From Mycolicibacterium aurum (GTDB taxonomy: Bacteria; Actinomycetota; Actinomycetes; Mycobacteriales; Mycobacteriaceae): a stretch of 64,000 nt of DNA. The notes under the pieces were generated by a model. It ran no database searches. It saw nothing but the letters and a program-made list of their open reading frames with translations, and had not been told where the DNA came from. The stretch is from the NCBI RefSeq assembly GCF_900637195.1, contig NZ_LR134356.1, forward strand, positions 992,001-1,056,000. The letters are read 5' to 3'. Below, piece after piece: positions 11,153-20,364 of this stretch (positions within the stretch are counted from its first letter, which is position 1; the number at the start of each line of letters is the position of its first letter). The position numbers were made by a program, and so were the translations under genes.

Positions 11153-11673
11153 GGCTGCGGCCGGTCCACCGGCGTCAGCGACCGCAGAGCCGTGTTCTCG
11201 ACCGAGATCCGGGCCCACAGCAGCGCGGCGTTGAGCACCGTGAACACCAGTGCGGTGATCCAGGCGGTGTGCACCAGCGGGAGCGCGATGCCCTCGACGA
11301 CGACGGCGACGTAGTTGGGATGCGACATGTACCGGTACGGCCCGCCGGTGACGCGGCCGGCATTGGGCACCACCACGACCCGCGTGTTCCACTGGTGACC
11401 GAGGGTGGTGATGCACCACCACCGCAGCACCTGCGCGGCCACCGCGACGGCGAGCATGGACCACCCGAGCAGCGGGATGAACTCGCGGTGTGAGGCCTCG
11501 TACAGGCAGCCGACCAACAGCGCGGTGTGCAGCACTACCATGACGGGGTAGTGCGACGCGCCGTATTCGACGCCGCCGCGGGCCTTGCTCCATTTCAGGT
11601 TGCGTTGGGAGACAACCAGTTCAGCGACGCGTTCCACCGCGACCGCGGCGATGAGCAAGGTGTAGGCAAGCAT
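11149..11673 (-). CDS. Isoprenylcysteine carboxyl methyltransferase-family membrane methyltransferase
   Basis: A 174-residue integral membrane protein with about four to five helices. The C-terminal half carries the ICMT signature: GHQWNTRVVVVPNAG, then TGGPYRYMSHPNYVAV, which in the family binds S-adenosylmethionine. Bacterial members next to type III PKS genes (Streptomyces SrsB, Bacillus BpsB) O-methylate alkylresorcinols or alkylpyrones. It begins 4 bases after the PKS stop and ends overlapping the flavoprotein start, so it is part of a coupled operon. A protein-methylating role is unlikely, since bacteria lack prenylated CaaX proteins. Confidence 0.85.
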   Translation of the reverse strand: MLAYTLLIAAVAVERVAELVVSQRNLKWSKARGGVEYGASHYPVMVVLHTALLVGCLYEASHREFIPLLGWSMLAVAVAAQVLRWWCITTLGHQWNTRVVVVPNAGRVTGGPYRYMSHPNYVAVVVEGIALPLVHTAWITALVFTVLNAALLWARISVENTALRSLTPVDRPQP

Positions 11674-11677
11674 GCTG

Positions 11678-12751
11678 TCAGCGCCACCGCAGCAGGACGA
11701 GCTCGGAGCAGAAGCCCGGTCCCATCGCCATCAGCAGGCCGGGCTCACCGGCCGGCGGCTTCTTGGCGCGGGTGTCGCGCAGCACGTGCAGCACCGACGA
11801 CGAGGACAGGTTGCCCACCTCGGCCAGCGACCGCCACGTCAGCTCCAGCGCATCGTCGGACAGCCCCAGCGCGGCGGTGATCGCCTCGATGACCTTCGGT
11901 CCGCCGGGATGGGAGACCCACGCGGCGACGTCGTCCACGCTCAGGCCGTGATCGCCGAGGAACCCGGTCATGTCGTCGGCCAGGTAGCGGTCGATCAGCT
12001 CGGGCAGGTTCGGTGAGAGGATCAGCTGGAAACCGGTGGCGCCGACCTTCCACCCCATGGTGTCGAGTGAATCCGGGTACATGCGGCTTCGTGAGTCCAG
12101 CACCTCCGGCCCGGCCGCCGAGATCGTCTCGGCGCGGCTCTCGCCGGCGGCGATCACCGCGGCGGCGCCGTCGCCGAACAGGGCGCTGCCCACCAGGCTC
12201 GCCATCGTCGGCTCCGCCGCCGGATAGGTCAGCGAGCACAGCTCGACCGACACCAGCGCGGCGACGTGGTCGGAGTGGCCGCGCAGGTAGTCGTGCATCC
12301 TTGCGATTCCCGCCGCGCCGGCGACACACCCGAGGCCGAACAGCGGGACCCGGCGCACGTCGGGACGCAGGCCCAGCCGGCCGACGAGGCGCGCGTCCAG
12401 CGAGGGCACGGCGATCCCGGTGACGGTCGTCGTCATGATCATGTCGAGATCGCTTGGGCGCAAACCGGCTTCGTCGAGCGCGGCGGTCAACGCCTCGCAG
12501 GCCAGATCCAGCGCGTGCTCGATGTAGAGCGTGTTGGCCTCACCGAAGTCCTTGAGCGACGGGTAGCGCTCGATGGGCAGCACGAAGTGGCGCGCGTTGA
12601 CCTTGGAGTTCGCGTGCAGGGAGCGGACGACGTCACCGAGTTCGGCGAAGGCAGGCGCCTGCAGGAACACGCCGGTGATCTCGGCCTGGCTGTAGCGGTG
12701 CGGCGGGAGTGCGCCTTGTACGCCGGCGATGACGCTGATGGGGTTGTTCAT
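11678..12751 (-). CDS. Type III polyketide synthase (chalcone synthase superfamily)
   Basis: A 357-residue homodimeric ketosynthase-like enzyme. The Cys-His-Asn triad is intact: C142 in [11 protein letters not shown]281 in SHPGGPK and N314 in [10 protein letters not shown]. The family condenses malonyl-CoA or methylmalonyl-CoA on an acyl-CoA starter to give pyrones or resorcinols; mycobacterial members usually accept long-chain starters. The ATG overlaps the MMPL stop by 4 bases (ATGA), and the methyltransferase starts 4 bases after the stop. The starter length and product cannot be read from the sequence. Confidence 0.93.
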   Translation of the reverse strand: MNNPISVIAGVQGALPPHRYSQAEITGVFLQAPAFAELGDVVRSLHANSKVNARHFVLPIERYPSLKDFGEANTLYIEHALDLACEALTAALDEAGLRPSDLDMIMTTTVTGIAVPSLDARLVGRLGLRPDVRRVPLFGLGCVAGAAGIARMHDYLRGHSDHVAALVSVELCSLTYPAAEPTMASLVGSALFGDGAAAVIAAGESRAETISAAGPEVLDSRSRMYPDSLDTMGWKVGATGFQLILSPNLPELIDRYLADDMTGFLGDHGLSVDDVAAWVSHPGGPKVIEAITAALGLSDDALELTWRSLAEVGNLSSSSVLHVLRDTRAKKPPAGEPGLLMAMGPGFCSELVLLRWR

Positions 12752-15003
12752 GGGGCGATCCGTTCCGCTGATCTTTCGTGGGGTGACGCCGCCGGTTCTT
12801 CGCTGAACCCGAGGCGCTCATGGACGCGTGTGAGCCAGGCCGGTGCCCACCAGTTCGCGCCGCCCATCAAGCGCATGAAGGCGGGCACGAGCACCATCCG
12901 CACCAGGGTGGCGTCGACCAGCACGGCGAGGGTGAGGCCGAGACCGAACATCCGCATGAACGACACGTTGGCCGCGATCAGCGCCGCGAACGAGATCGAC
13001 ATGATCAGTGCGGCGGCGGTGATGATGCGGCCGGTGTAGGCGATGCCGAGGGCGACCGCCTCGTCGTTGTCGTAGCCTGCGAGCCGGAACTCGCGGATGC
13101 GGGAGACGAGGAACACCTCGTAGTCCATCGACAGGCCGAAAGCGATGCAGAACAGCAGCACCGGCATGTTCGCGACGAGCGTGCCGGTCGAGGTGGTCCC
13201 GAGGCCGGCCAGGTGCCCGTCCTGGAATATCCACACCAGCGCACCGAAAGTGGCGGTGAGCGAAAGCATGTTCAGGACAAGCGCTTTGAGCGGAACGACG
13301 ATGCTGCCGGTGAGCAGGAACAGCAGTGCGAACATGATGACCGCGATGACACCGAACACCAGCGGCAGCTTGGAGGTGATCGCGTCGACACTGTCTCGGT
13401 TGACCTGCGCCGTGCCGGTCATCAGCACGTCGCGCCCGCCGGGGCCGGTGACCGCATGCAACCGGTCGAGCTGCGTCTCGGAGGCGTCGGAGAACAGCGG
13501 CGCGGTGCTGGCGACGGTGAGGAACGCGCTGCCGTCACTCTCGCCCGCGGGCGCCGACGGCGGTCCTGCGCGGGCGCCGTCGACGAACGTTCCGGTGGGG
13601 GCGGAGACGGCGGGCACCTCGGGCACCCGGGAGAGGTCGGCAGCGTAGGCGGACAGGTCGGCGGCGGACAGCCCGGCGCTGTCGGGGACGACGACCGTCA
13701 CCGCCGTATCTGTGTTGTCGGCGAACTCGTTGCGCAGTAGATCGCCGACCTGATGCGCCGACGCCGACTGCGGCAGCACACGCTCGTCCGGAAAGCCCCA
13801 CTTCACCCCGAGGAACGGGGCGCCCAGCACGAGCAGCAGCACGACGACGGCGAGGCCGAGCGGCAGGGCGCGGCGCATCACCGCCTTGGCGCAGCGATAC
13901 CAGAAACGCTGCTCCACGGGTACCGGCTGCGGTGCGGGTCTGCGCAGGAGACGACGGGCCAGCTTGCGCACATCGAACGAGTCGATGCGGTCACCGAGCA
14001 ACACCAGTGCCGCGGGCGTCACGACGATGGCGGCGGCTGCGGCGAACGCGACGGTGGCCACTCCGGCGTAGGCGAACGACTTGAGGAAGTGCATCGGGAA
14101 CAGCACCATCGCCGCCATCGACAGCGCCACCGTCGTCGCCGAGAAGATGACGGTGCGCCCGGCGGTCGTCATGGTGCGCCGGATGGCGTCGGGGCGGTCG
14201 GCGCCCGCGGCCAGCTCGTCGCGGTAACGCGACAGGATCAGCAGCGTGTAGTCGATGGCCAGGGCCAGGCCCATCGCGGTCGCCAGGTTGAGGGCGAAGA
14301 TCGACACGTCTGTGGCGAAGGTGACCAGCCGCAGCACCGCCAGCGTGCCGAGGATCGCCATTCCGCCGATGGCCACCGGGAGCGCCGCAGCCAGCAATCC
14401 ACCGAACACCCAGACCAGCACGAGGAAGCTCAGTGGGATCGCCAGCGACTCCATCACCAGCAGGTCGCGCTGAGACTGCTCGGTGATCTGCACGTTGACC
14501 ATCGCGGTGCCGCCGGTGGCGATGGCGATCCCGGCTGCGTCGTCGCCGGCACGGCTGACTCTGTCGGAGATCTCCTTGGCGTAGGTCTGCTGCTCGGCTT
14601 CGGTGCCGGTGATCCCGGCGACGATCAACCCGGCGGTGCGGTCCCTGCTGACCAGGTCGGCGGCCCCGGCTGCCGGAGTGGTCCACGGCGAGGACACGTC
14701 CACGACGTGCGGGTTGTCCTCGAGCTGGTGGACGATGCCGGTGCCGACGTCGCGGACCTGCGGAGTGTCGACGCCCTCGGGTGAGGAGACGACGATGAGC
14801 ATCTGGACGTCGCCCTGGCCGAACTTCTCGGTGAGCAGGGCCGCGGCATGAGCGGACTCGGAACCCGGGTCGGAGAACCCACTGGGTGACAGGCTCGCGG
14901 CGACCGGAACGCCGAACACGCCCAGCACGGCCGTCAGCAGCGCCGCCGCGACGAGGATGCGACGCGGCGCGGCCAGAGCCGTGAGGGCGATTCGATGAAG
15001 CAG
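12748..15003 (-). CDS. MMPL-family RND transporter
   Basis: A membrane exporter with two repeats, each a helix, a periplasmic loop and a bundle of helices. Landmarks are [17 protein letters not shown] in loop 1, [19 protein letters not shown] and [16 protein letters not shown] in the two central bundles; the Asp-Tyr pairs are the proton-relay positions of MmpL proteins. A GTG at 14928 would begin inside the first helix, so the frame must open further upstream. The segment [20 protein letters not shown] is family-like, and a CTG at 15003 sits 6 bases after GGAG. No ATG, GTG or TTG is available there, so the start is uncertain. It is first in a four-gene coupled operon and probably exports the PKS lipid. 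Confidence 0.88.
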   Translation of the reverse strand: MLHRIALTALAAPRRILVAAALLTAVLGVFGVPVAASLSPSGFSDPGSESAHAAALLTEKFGQGDVQMLIVVSSPEGVDTPQVRDVGTGIVHQLEDNPHVVDVSSPWTTPAAGAADLVSRDRTAGLIVAGITGTEAEQQTYAKEISDRVSRAGDDAAGIAIATGGTAMVNVQITEQSQRDLLVMESLAIPLSFLVLVWVFGGLLAAALPVAIGGMAILGTLAVLRLVTFATDVSIFALNLATAMGLALAIDYTLLILSRYRDELAAGADRPDAIRRTMTTAGRTVIFSATTVALSMAAMVLFPMHFLKSFAYAGVATVAFAAAAAIVVTPAALVLLGDRIDSFDVRKLARRLLRRPAPQPVPVEQRFWYRCAKAVMRRALPLGLAVVVLLLVLGAPFLGVKWGFPDERVLPQSASAHQVGDLLRNEFADNTDTAVTVVVPDSAGLSAADLSAYAADLSRVPEVPAVSAPTGTFVDGARAGPPSAPAGESDGSAFLTVASTAPLFSDASETQLDRLHAVTGPGGRDVLMTGTAQVNRDSVDAITSKLPLVFGVIAVIMFALLFLLTGSIVVPLKALVLNMLSLTATFGALVWIFQDGHLAGLGTTSTGTLVANMPVLLFCIAFGLSMDYEVFLVSRIREFRLAGYDNDEAVALGIAYTGRIITAAALIMSISFAALIAANVSFMRMFGLGLTLAVLVDATLVRMVLVPAFMRLMGGANWWAPAWLTRVHERLGFSEEPAASPHERSAERIAP

Positions 15004-15105
15004 CTGAGTCTCCAGTCCGAGGGGAAAGCGCCTTAATTTACGACACGGAATACCGTCCGCGGGGGTTCACGTTTCGGACATATCGGTGACGGCTCGGCGC
15101 GGGTG

Positions 15106-15831
15106 CTAGCGGATTTCGACGTGCTGGTAGTCGAGCGGGGTCCGCCAATGTCCACCCCAGCGCCAGCCGCGGTCGGTGAAGGCACGCACCGCCGCGTCGC
15201 CGTCGTGGAGCATCCCAGCATCGGTCCGGCCGCGGTCGGTCCACAGACCGGCGTTGGCCGGCTGGTACGCGCCCCGGCTGTCGATGTACGGATTGAGCTT
15301 CGGGTTGATGTCGATCGCGCGGCCGTACGCGTGCAGCGACCAGTTCCCGGTGCCGGGGATGTCCCGGCAGTTGAACGCCGAGGTGTTGTTGTCGCGCATC
15401 GACAGCTCGTCGTCGGCGCCGGGATAGTTGTCGACGGTGCGCATCTTCTCGATCGGGAACCGCATGCGGTGCAACTGCGCGAAGATGTCGCCGACCTGGT
15501 CAGCGATGTCCCGGTGCACGACGAGCGCTCCGCGGTGGGTCTGCCCGTCGAATCCCCAGTAGTCGAGATCGACCCGCCGCAGCGCGTCCGGGGCGAGCGG
15601 GCAGCCGGGCCGCCAGGTGGTCCCGAGCTCGGCCGCGGTGACGGCGTGAACCTCGGCGGCCGCCGGTGGCGGCGACGGGGTGATGGGGGAGAAGGTTTCC
15701 GGCGCCACGTCGGGTGTCGGTGCCGGGGGGATAGGGGTTCCGGGCGGTGGCGGGGCCGGGCTGGACGCGGGCGCACACTGCACGAGCACCATCGTCACCG
15801 CGGCCAACGCGGTCAACCCCGCGAACCTCAC
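15106..15831 (-). CDS. M15-family D-alanyl-D-alanine carboxypeptidase-like protein
   Basis: A secreted peptidoglycan peptidase of about 241 residues. The zinc motif SxHxxGxAxD is present as SLHAYGRAID, and the second His is in the terminal QHVEIR. A short N-terminal hydrophobic stretch (AGLTALAAVTMVLVQC) looks like a signal peptide, perhaps a lipoprotein one, followed by a Pro-rich linker. The GTG at 15831 is chosen because it puts the hydrophobic stretch at the very start; ATGs at 15915 and 15945 would add charged residues before it. The gene is divergent from the small membrane protein at 15993. Confidence 0.8.
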   Translation of the reverse strand: MRFAGLTALAAVTMVLVQCAPASSPAPPPPGTPIPPAPTPDVAPETFSPITPSPPPAAAEVHAVTAAELGTTWRPGCPLAPDALRRVDLDYWGFDGQTHRGALVVHRDIADQVGDIFAQLHRMRFPIEKMRTVDNYPGADDELSMRDNNTSAFNCRDIPGTGNWSLHAYGRAIDINPKLNPYIDSRGAYQPANAGLWTDRGRTDAGMLHDGDAAVRAFTDRGWRWGGHWRTPLDYQHVEIR

Positions 15832-15860
15832 CCTGTCACGGTACCGCTCGGCGAATTCGC

Positions 15861-15877
15861 GATTAGTTGCGCTAATC
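15861..15877. promoter_or_regulatory. Inverted repeat upstream of the M15 peptidase gene
   Basis: GATTAG at 15861-15866 and CTAATC at 15872-15877 form a perfect 6-base inverted repeat with a 5-base spacer, in an AT-rich patch 30 bases upstream of the chosen GTG start. It may be a regulator site. If translation starts further upstream, it lies inside the coding frame. Confidence 0.35.
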
Positions 15878-15992
15878 ACTTCTGTTAGTGGTGCTTTCAA
15901 AATTGACGGGTACATCACAAATCGGCCGTCGTTGATGTGATGCACGCCATTGCCACGTTATATTGTGTCCGTCATCACAGAGAGGGCGTGTC

Positions 15993-16205
15993 ATGGTCGG
16001 TTTCAGTGAGGGCGCAATGGTCCCGCAGGCTGTCGAGTCACGCCGTTCGGCGCACTCCGTCAATTGGTTGCTGGCGGCGTTGATGATGGTCATCCTGGTG
16101 GCCGCGATTGCGGGCGTGACGGTGGCGCTGTTCAGCGGAATGCCCACCCTGGCGCTGGTAATCGCACTGGTCACCGGTGCAGCGTTCGCCGGAATGGCCT
16201 GCTGA
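15993..16205 (+). CDS. Small two-helix membrane protein, function unknown
   Basis: A 70-residue protein starting MVGFSEGAMVPQAVESRR, followed by two hydrophobic segments (WLLAALMMVILVAAIAGVTV and ALVIALVTGAAFAGMA) and ending with Cys. The ATG at 15993 has a strong AGAGAGGG ribosome site 6 bases upstream, and a -10-like TATATT lies at 15959-15964, so it looks like a real transcribed gene. I do not recognise the family. It ends just before a strong terminator and is therefore a single-gene unit. Confidence 0.65.
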   Translation: MVGFSEGAMVPQAVESRRSAHSVNWLLAALMMVILVAAIAGVTVALFSGMPTLALVIALVTGAAFAGMAC

Positions 16206-16221
16206 ACACCCGCTAGGCCCT

Positions 16222-16250
16222 CCTCACCCCCAAGGATCGGGGTGAGTTTT
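16222..16250 (+). terminator. Rho-independent terminator
   Basis: CTCACCCC at 16222-16229 pairs perfectly with GGGGTGAG at 16238-16245, followed by five T at 16246-16250. It separates the small membrane protein gene from the ABC importer operon. Confidence 0.9.
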
Positions 16251-16290
16251 TCCATCCCCGTACGCGCGGGTTGTCCCTACCGTCACCGGC

Positions 16291-17643
16291 GTGACCACAC
16301 CCGCGATCTCCCGCCGCCAGGCGCTGGCCATCCTCGGACTCGCCGGCGGCGCCGTCGCCCTCGGCCCCGTTCTGACGGCGTGCGGATCATCGAGCAAAAC
16401 CAGCGCGCTCGGCGCCGACGCACCGCTGTCCGGGAAGTTCGAGGGCGTCACCCTCAAGCTGCTCGTGAACCAGCCACACGTGACCTCGTTCCGCGACGTC
16501 CTGGCGCCACGCTGGAAGGAGGCGACCGGCGGCACCCTGGAGGTGACCGCCTCGCCGTACGATCAGCTCACCAGCAAGCAGATTCTCGACGTGCAGAGTG
16601 GCACAGGCGAATTCGACGTCTTTGACTACTTCTACTTCGGGCTGGGTGATCTGGTCGACGCGGGCGCTCTCACCGACCTGACCGAGTGGATAGACGCCAA
16701 CGGCAACGAGATCGGCGTCGGTGGGTACCTGCCGTCGATCTACGACCCCTACACGCTGCTCGACGGCAAGCGGTACGGACTGCCCTACGACGGCGACATC
16801 CACATCCTGTTCTACAACCAGGAACTGTTCGACCGGTACCGGGTCGAACCGCCGACGACGTGGGACGAGTACGACGAGGTCGCCGCCAAGATCACCACCG
16901 ACGCGCGCGGTGCCGCCTACGGTGCCATCGTCTCCGGCCAGCAGGTACCGATGATCCTGGGCTGCTCGTACATCAACCGGCTCACCGGATACGGCGGAAA
17001 CCTCGTCGACGAGAGCGGCAAGCCGGCGTTGACATCCGAGGCATCCATCGCCGCTCTCACGCACCTCGTCGCCGTCGCGCCCGTCGCGTTGCCGACACCG
17101 CTGCAGATCGGCTTCGACCAGGCCAACTCGGCCTTCCTGGCCGGCCAGGGCGCCCTGCTGGACACCTGGACCGACATGGCGCTGCGGGCCGAGGACCCGA
17201 CGGCGTCGAAGATCGCGGGACGCTGGGGTGCGGTGTCACTGCCCGTCGGCGGATCCAACACCACGCCGCGCACCGCGCTGGACGCCGGATTCGGCCTCGG
17301 TATCTCGACCGCGTCGCAGAACACCGAAGCCGCCGCGGCCTTCATCAACTGGGCCACCGCCGCGCCGCAGAACCTGGCCGTCTCCTCGACCGCGGGTGCA
17401 GGCATCGACCCGGTTCGCGGCGAAGTGCTGGACTCCGACGGCTACGCCCAGGTGGTCACCAAGGCGATCGACCCGATCCGCGCCGGCCTCAACGGTTCCC
17501 CGCTGGTCTGGCCGAAACAGGCCGGGGCGCCCAAGTTGCTGCAGGACCTCGTCGACCAACTCGCGCTCGCCATCGACGGCACCCAGACCGTCGAGCAGTC
17601 GCTGGACAACGCGCAGAAGAGCTGGGAGAGCGCCGCGGTATGA
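16291..17643 (+). CDS. ABC sugar importer, substrate-binding lipoprotein
   Basis: A 450-residue extracellular solute-binding protein of the carbohydrate family 1 type. The N-terminus has a twin-arginine-like SRRQALAILG and a lipobox LTAC with Cys at residue 31, so it is exported and lipid-anchored. Family features include a YGLPYDGDIHILFYNQELFD motif around residues 152-171. The GTG at 16291 opens an operon of binding protein, two permeases and an ATPase, each overlapping the next by 4 bases. The order is that of M. tuberculosis Rv2041c-Rv2038c. The sugar is unknown. Confidence 0.9.
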   Translation: MTTPAISRRQALAILGLAGGAVALGPVLTACGSSSKTSALGADAPLSGKFEGVTLKLLVNQPHVTSFRDVLAPRWKEATGGTLEVTASPYDQLTSKQILDVQSGTGEFDVFDYFYFGLGDLVDAGALTDLTEWIDANGNEIGVGGYLPSIYDPYTLLDGKRYGLPYDGDIHILFYNQELFDRYRVEPPTTWDEYDEVAAKITTDARGAAYGAIVSGQQVPMILGCSYINRLTGYGGNLVDESGKPALTSEASIAALTHLVAVAPVALPTPLQIGFDQANSAFLAGQGALLDTWTDMALRAEDPTASKIAGRWGAVSLPVGGSNTTPRTALDAGFGLGISTASQNTEAAAAFINWATAAPQNLAVSSTAGAGIDPVRGEVLDSDGYAQVVTKAIDPIRAGLNGSPLVWPKQAGAPKLLQDLVDQLALAIDGTQTVEQSLDNAQKSWESAAV

Positions 17644-18509
17644 CCCGGCGGATCCCGGTGTGGCTGGCCGCCCCCGCGATCGCCGGACTCCTGCTCTTCC
17701 TGGTGTACCCGACGGTCTACCTGGTGGCGCTGGCACTGACGAAATCGTCGCTGGCTCACCCGCTGCGCACCTTCACCGGCGGCGCGAATGTCGCCACGGC
17801 GCTGGCCTCGCCGGCGTTCGTCCCGTCGCTGTGGAAGTCCACGCTGTTCGCCGTCGTCGTCGCGGTGGCCACCACGACCCTCGGCCTCGGTCTGGCCCTG
17901 CTGCTGCGCCACCGCGGCAACGGTTTCGGTGTCGCAGGCGCATTGTTCCTGTTGCCGTTGGTGACTGCACCCGTGCTGGTGGGCGTTGCGTGGAAACTGC
18001 TGCTGGCCCCCGTGGGTGGTGGTCTCGCGGATGTCTTCGACGCGGTCGGCCTGGCCGGGTACAACCCCCTCGGCACCGGCGTCGGCGCGCTGATCGTGTT
18101 GATGCTCATCCATATCTGGCAGTGGACCCCGTTCGCGGCGCTGATCGCCTTCGCCGCGCTCGGCGTCGTCCGACCGGAGCTGCTGGAGTCCGCCCGCGTC
18201 GACGGCGCCGGACCGTGGCGCACGTTCACCACCGTCACGTGGCCCGCCATCGGCCCGACCCTCTGGGCGGTCGCGGTTCTCGAGCTCGTCATCGGCTACA
18301 AGGTGTTCGACTCGATCGTCGTCATCACCGCGGGCGGACCCGGGTTCTCGACGTCGTTGTCTCCCTTCGTCATCTACCAGACCGGGCTGCGGGGCAGCTT
18401 CGACATGGGGACCGCGGCGGCTCAGACGCTCATCTTCGCGGTGGTCGTCGGCGCCGTCGCAACCGTTGCCACGACGCTGCGCAGCCGGGCGCTGAAGGCC
18501 GAACGGTGA
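17640..18509 (+). CDS. ABC sugar importer permease (MalF type)
   Basis: A 289-residue membrane protein with six predicted helices. The cytoplasmic EAA loop, which contacts the ATPase, is seen as ELLESARVDGAGPWRTFTTV near residue 181. The ATG at 17640 overlaps the stop of the binding-protein gene by 4 bases (ATGA), so translation is coupled. A much longer open frame in phase upstream is only a shadow of the binding protein gene. Confidence 0.92.
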   Translation: MTRRIPVWLAAPAIAGLLLFLVYPTVYLVALALTKSSLAHPLRTFTGGANVATALASPAFVPSLWKSTLFAVVVAVATTTLGLGLALLLRHRGNGFGVAGALFLLPLVTAPVLVGVAWKLLLAPVGGGLADVFDAVGLAGYNPLGTGVGALIVLMLIHIWQWTPFAALIAFAALGVVRPELLESARVDGAGPWRTFTTVTWPAIGPTLWAVAVLELVIGYKVFDSIVVITAGGPGFSTSLSPFVIYQTGLRGSFDMGTAAAQTLIFAVVVGAVATVATTLRSRALKAER

Positions 18510-19297
18510 AGGCGCGCATCGCGCTCGTCGCCGCCCTGGTGGTCGCGCTGATTCCCATCGCCTATCTCGCCTCGCTGGCCGTCCGGCCCGCCGACGACGT
18601 ACTGAACTCCAGCCTGTTTCCCACCTCGTGGACGGTGCGCAACTTCGTCAAGGTGTTCGACACCATCGAGCTGGGCACGATGCTGCAGAACTCCTGGCTC
18701 ACGGCGATCGGGGCTGCACTGCTCGCTGTCGCAATCGCGGCGCCTGCAGCGTATTTCACCGCCCGCCACGTGCGGGGCGAGGGTCTGCTGACCGTGCTGC
18801 TCGCCAGCTACTGCGCACCGCCGATCGTGGCCGTCATCCCGCTGTTCTTCCTGCTTCGCACCGGCGGGCTGACCAACAACGTCGGCGGGCTCATCCTCGT
18901 CAACGGCATCGCCAGTGTGCCCGTCGCGGTGTGGCTACTGGACGGCTTCGTGCGCCGCATTCCCGTCGAGATCGACGAGGCCGCCGCCATCGACGGGCTG
19001 ACCCCTTCCGCGACGTTCGGCAAGGTCGTCGTCCCGCTGCTGTGGCCCGGCATCGTCGCGGCGCTGCTCGTCGTGTTCTTCCTGAGCTACAACGACTTTC
19101 TGTTCGCCGTCTATTTGGCCGTCACCAAGGAGAGCCAGACACTGACGGTCGGGCTGTCGCTGTTCCAAGGTGACCGCACGGTGCAATACGGGCAGCAGGC
19201 CGCCGCCGGTCTGCTCGGAGTCGTACCGGTTTACGTCCTCGCGCTCACCGCCCAGCGCTATCTGGTGGGCGGACTGACCACAGGAGCCACCAAGTGA
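18506..19297 (+). CDS. ABC sugar importer permease (MalG type)
   Basis: A 263-residue membrane protein with six predicted helices. The EAA loop reads VEIDEAAAIDGLTPSATFGK around residues 156-175, the MalG-type form of the coupling motif. A GTG at 18506 overlaps the previous stop by 4 bases (GTGA). It partners the permease encoded just upstream. Confidence 0.92.
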   Translation: MKARIALVAALVVALIPIAYLASLAVRPADDVLNSSLFPTSWTVRNFVKVFDTIELGTMLQNSWLTAIGAALLAVAIAAPAAYFTARHVRGEGLLTVLLASYCAPPIVAVIPLFFLLRTGGLTNNVGGLILVNGIASVPVAVWLLDGFVRRIPVEIDEAAAIDGLTPSATFGKVVVPLLWPGIVAALLVVFFLSYNDFLFAVYLAVTKESQTLTVGLSLFQGDRTVQYGQQAAAGLLGVVPVYVLALTAQRYLVGGLTTGATK

Positions 19298-20364
19298 ACG
19301 CAGTCGAGATCTCCCAGATCACCAAGTCGTTCGACTCCCCGACGGGAAAGGCGACCGTGGTCGACCACGTCAGCCTGAGCCTGCCCAAGGGGTCCATGAC
19401 GGTGCTCGTGGGGCCGTCAGGATGCGGCAAGTCCACCACATTGCGCATCGTCGCCGGCTTGGAGACCGCCGACACCGGCTCGGTCCGGATCGGCGACCGA
19501 GACGTCTCGGGTGCGACGCCGCGGGAGCGGGACGTCGCGATGGTGTTCCAGAACTACGCGCTGTATCCGCACCTCACCGTCGAACGCAACATCGCGTTCC
19601 CGTTGCGCAACAGCGGAGTTGCGAAATCCGTTGCTGCCGAACGGGCGAGGCTGGCAGCAGAACGCGTCGGGATCACCGCACTGCTGGACCGCAAGCCGCG
19701 CCAACTCTCAGGCGGACAGCAACAGCGGGTCGCGATCGCCCGCGCACTGGTGAGGACGCCGGCGCTGTTCCTGTTCGACGAGCCGTTGAGCAATCTCGAT
19801 GCGAAGCTCCGCGTTGAATTACGTTCGGAGATCCGGCGTCTGCAACAGGAGCTGGGCATCACGGCGCTCTACGTGACCCACGACCAGGAAGAGGCGATGA
19901 CGATCGCCGACCAATTGGTGGTCCTCGAGGCGGGGACCATCGCGCAGATCGGCACGCCGGAGGAGCTCTACCGGCGCCCCGCCAACACCTTCGTTTTCGG
20001 CTTCATCGGCTCGCCCAGCATCAACCTCATTGCCGGCGCTCTCGTGGACGGTGCGTTCGAATCCGGCGGTGTGCGGTTCAAGGTACCCGCTGCCGACGGG
20101 GCCGCCGTGACCCTGGGCGTGCGGCCCGAGGATCTGATCGTGGTGCCACACGAACACGGCAACGGAACCGTGGAGCTCGTCGAGTTGATGGGTCCCCGTT
20201 ACGTATTGGTCGTGCTGGTCGGAGCGAGCCGGCTGACCGCCGTGGTGGAGGCCGCGGTGGTGGGCGGCTGGGGATCGACGCCCGTCCCAGGAGACACGGT
20301 CGCGGTGGACATCCGCAGCGAGCGCATCCACCTCTTCGACACCGAGTCCGGGTTGCGGATCTAG
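19294..20364 (+). CDS. ABC sugar importer ATPase (UgpC/MalK type)
   Basis: A 356-residue ATPase. Walker A is [10 protein letters not shown] near residue 38, the signature is [10 protein letters not shown] near 134, and Walker [13 protein letters not shown] follows, then the switch His in YVTHDQEE. The C-terminal 120 residues form the regulatory TOBE/OB fold typical of MalK/UgpC. A GTG start overlaps the permease stop by 4 bases. Its stop codon shares CTAG with the stop of the convergent acyl-CoA-dehydrogenase-like gene. Confidence 0.95.
   Translation: MNAVEISQITKSFDSPTGKATVVDHVSLSLPKGSMTVLVGPSGCGKSTTLRIVAGLETADTGSVRIGDRDVSGATPRERDVAMVFQNYALYPHLTVERNIAFPLRNSGVAKSVAAERARLAAERVGITALLDRKPRQLSGGQQQRVAIARALVRTPALFLFDEPLSNLDAKLRVELRSEIRRLQQELGITALYVTHDQEEAMTIADQLVVLEAGTIAQIGTPEELYRRPANTFVFGFIGSPSINLIAGALVDGAFESGGVRFKVPAADGAAVTLGVRPEDLIVVPHEHGNGTVELVELMGPRYVLVVLVGASRLTAVVEAAVVGGWGSTPVPGDTVAVDIRSERIHLFDTESGLRI

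Noticed and set aside
16686..18509. A 607-codon permease fusion beginning inside the binding-protein gene
   Set aside because: The first 318 codons are an out-of-frame shadow of the binding protein; the real permease starts at the ATG at 17640, which overlaps the upstream stop by 4 bases.
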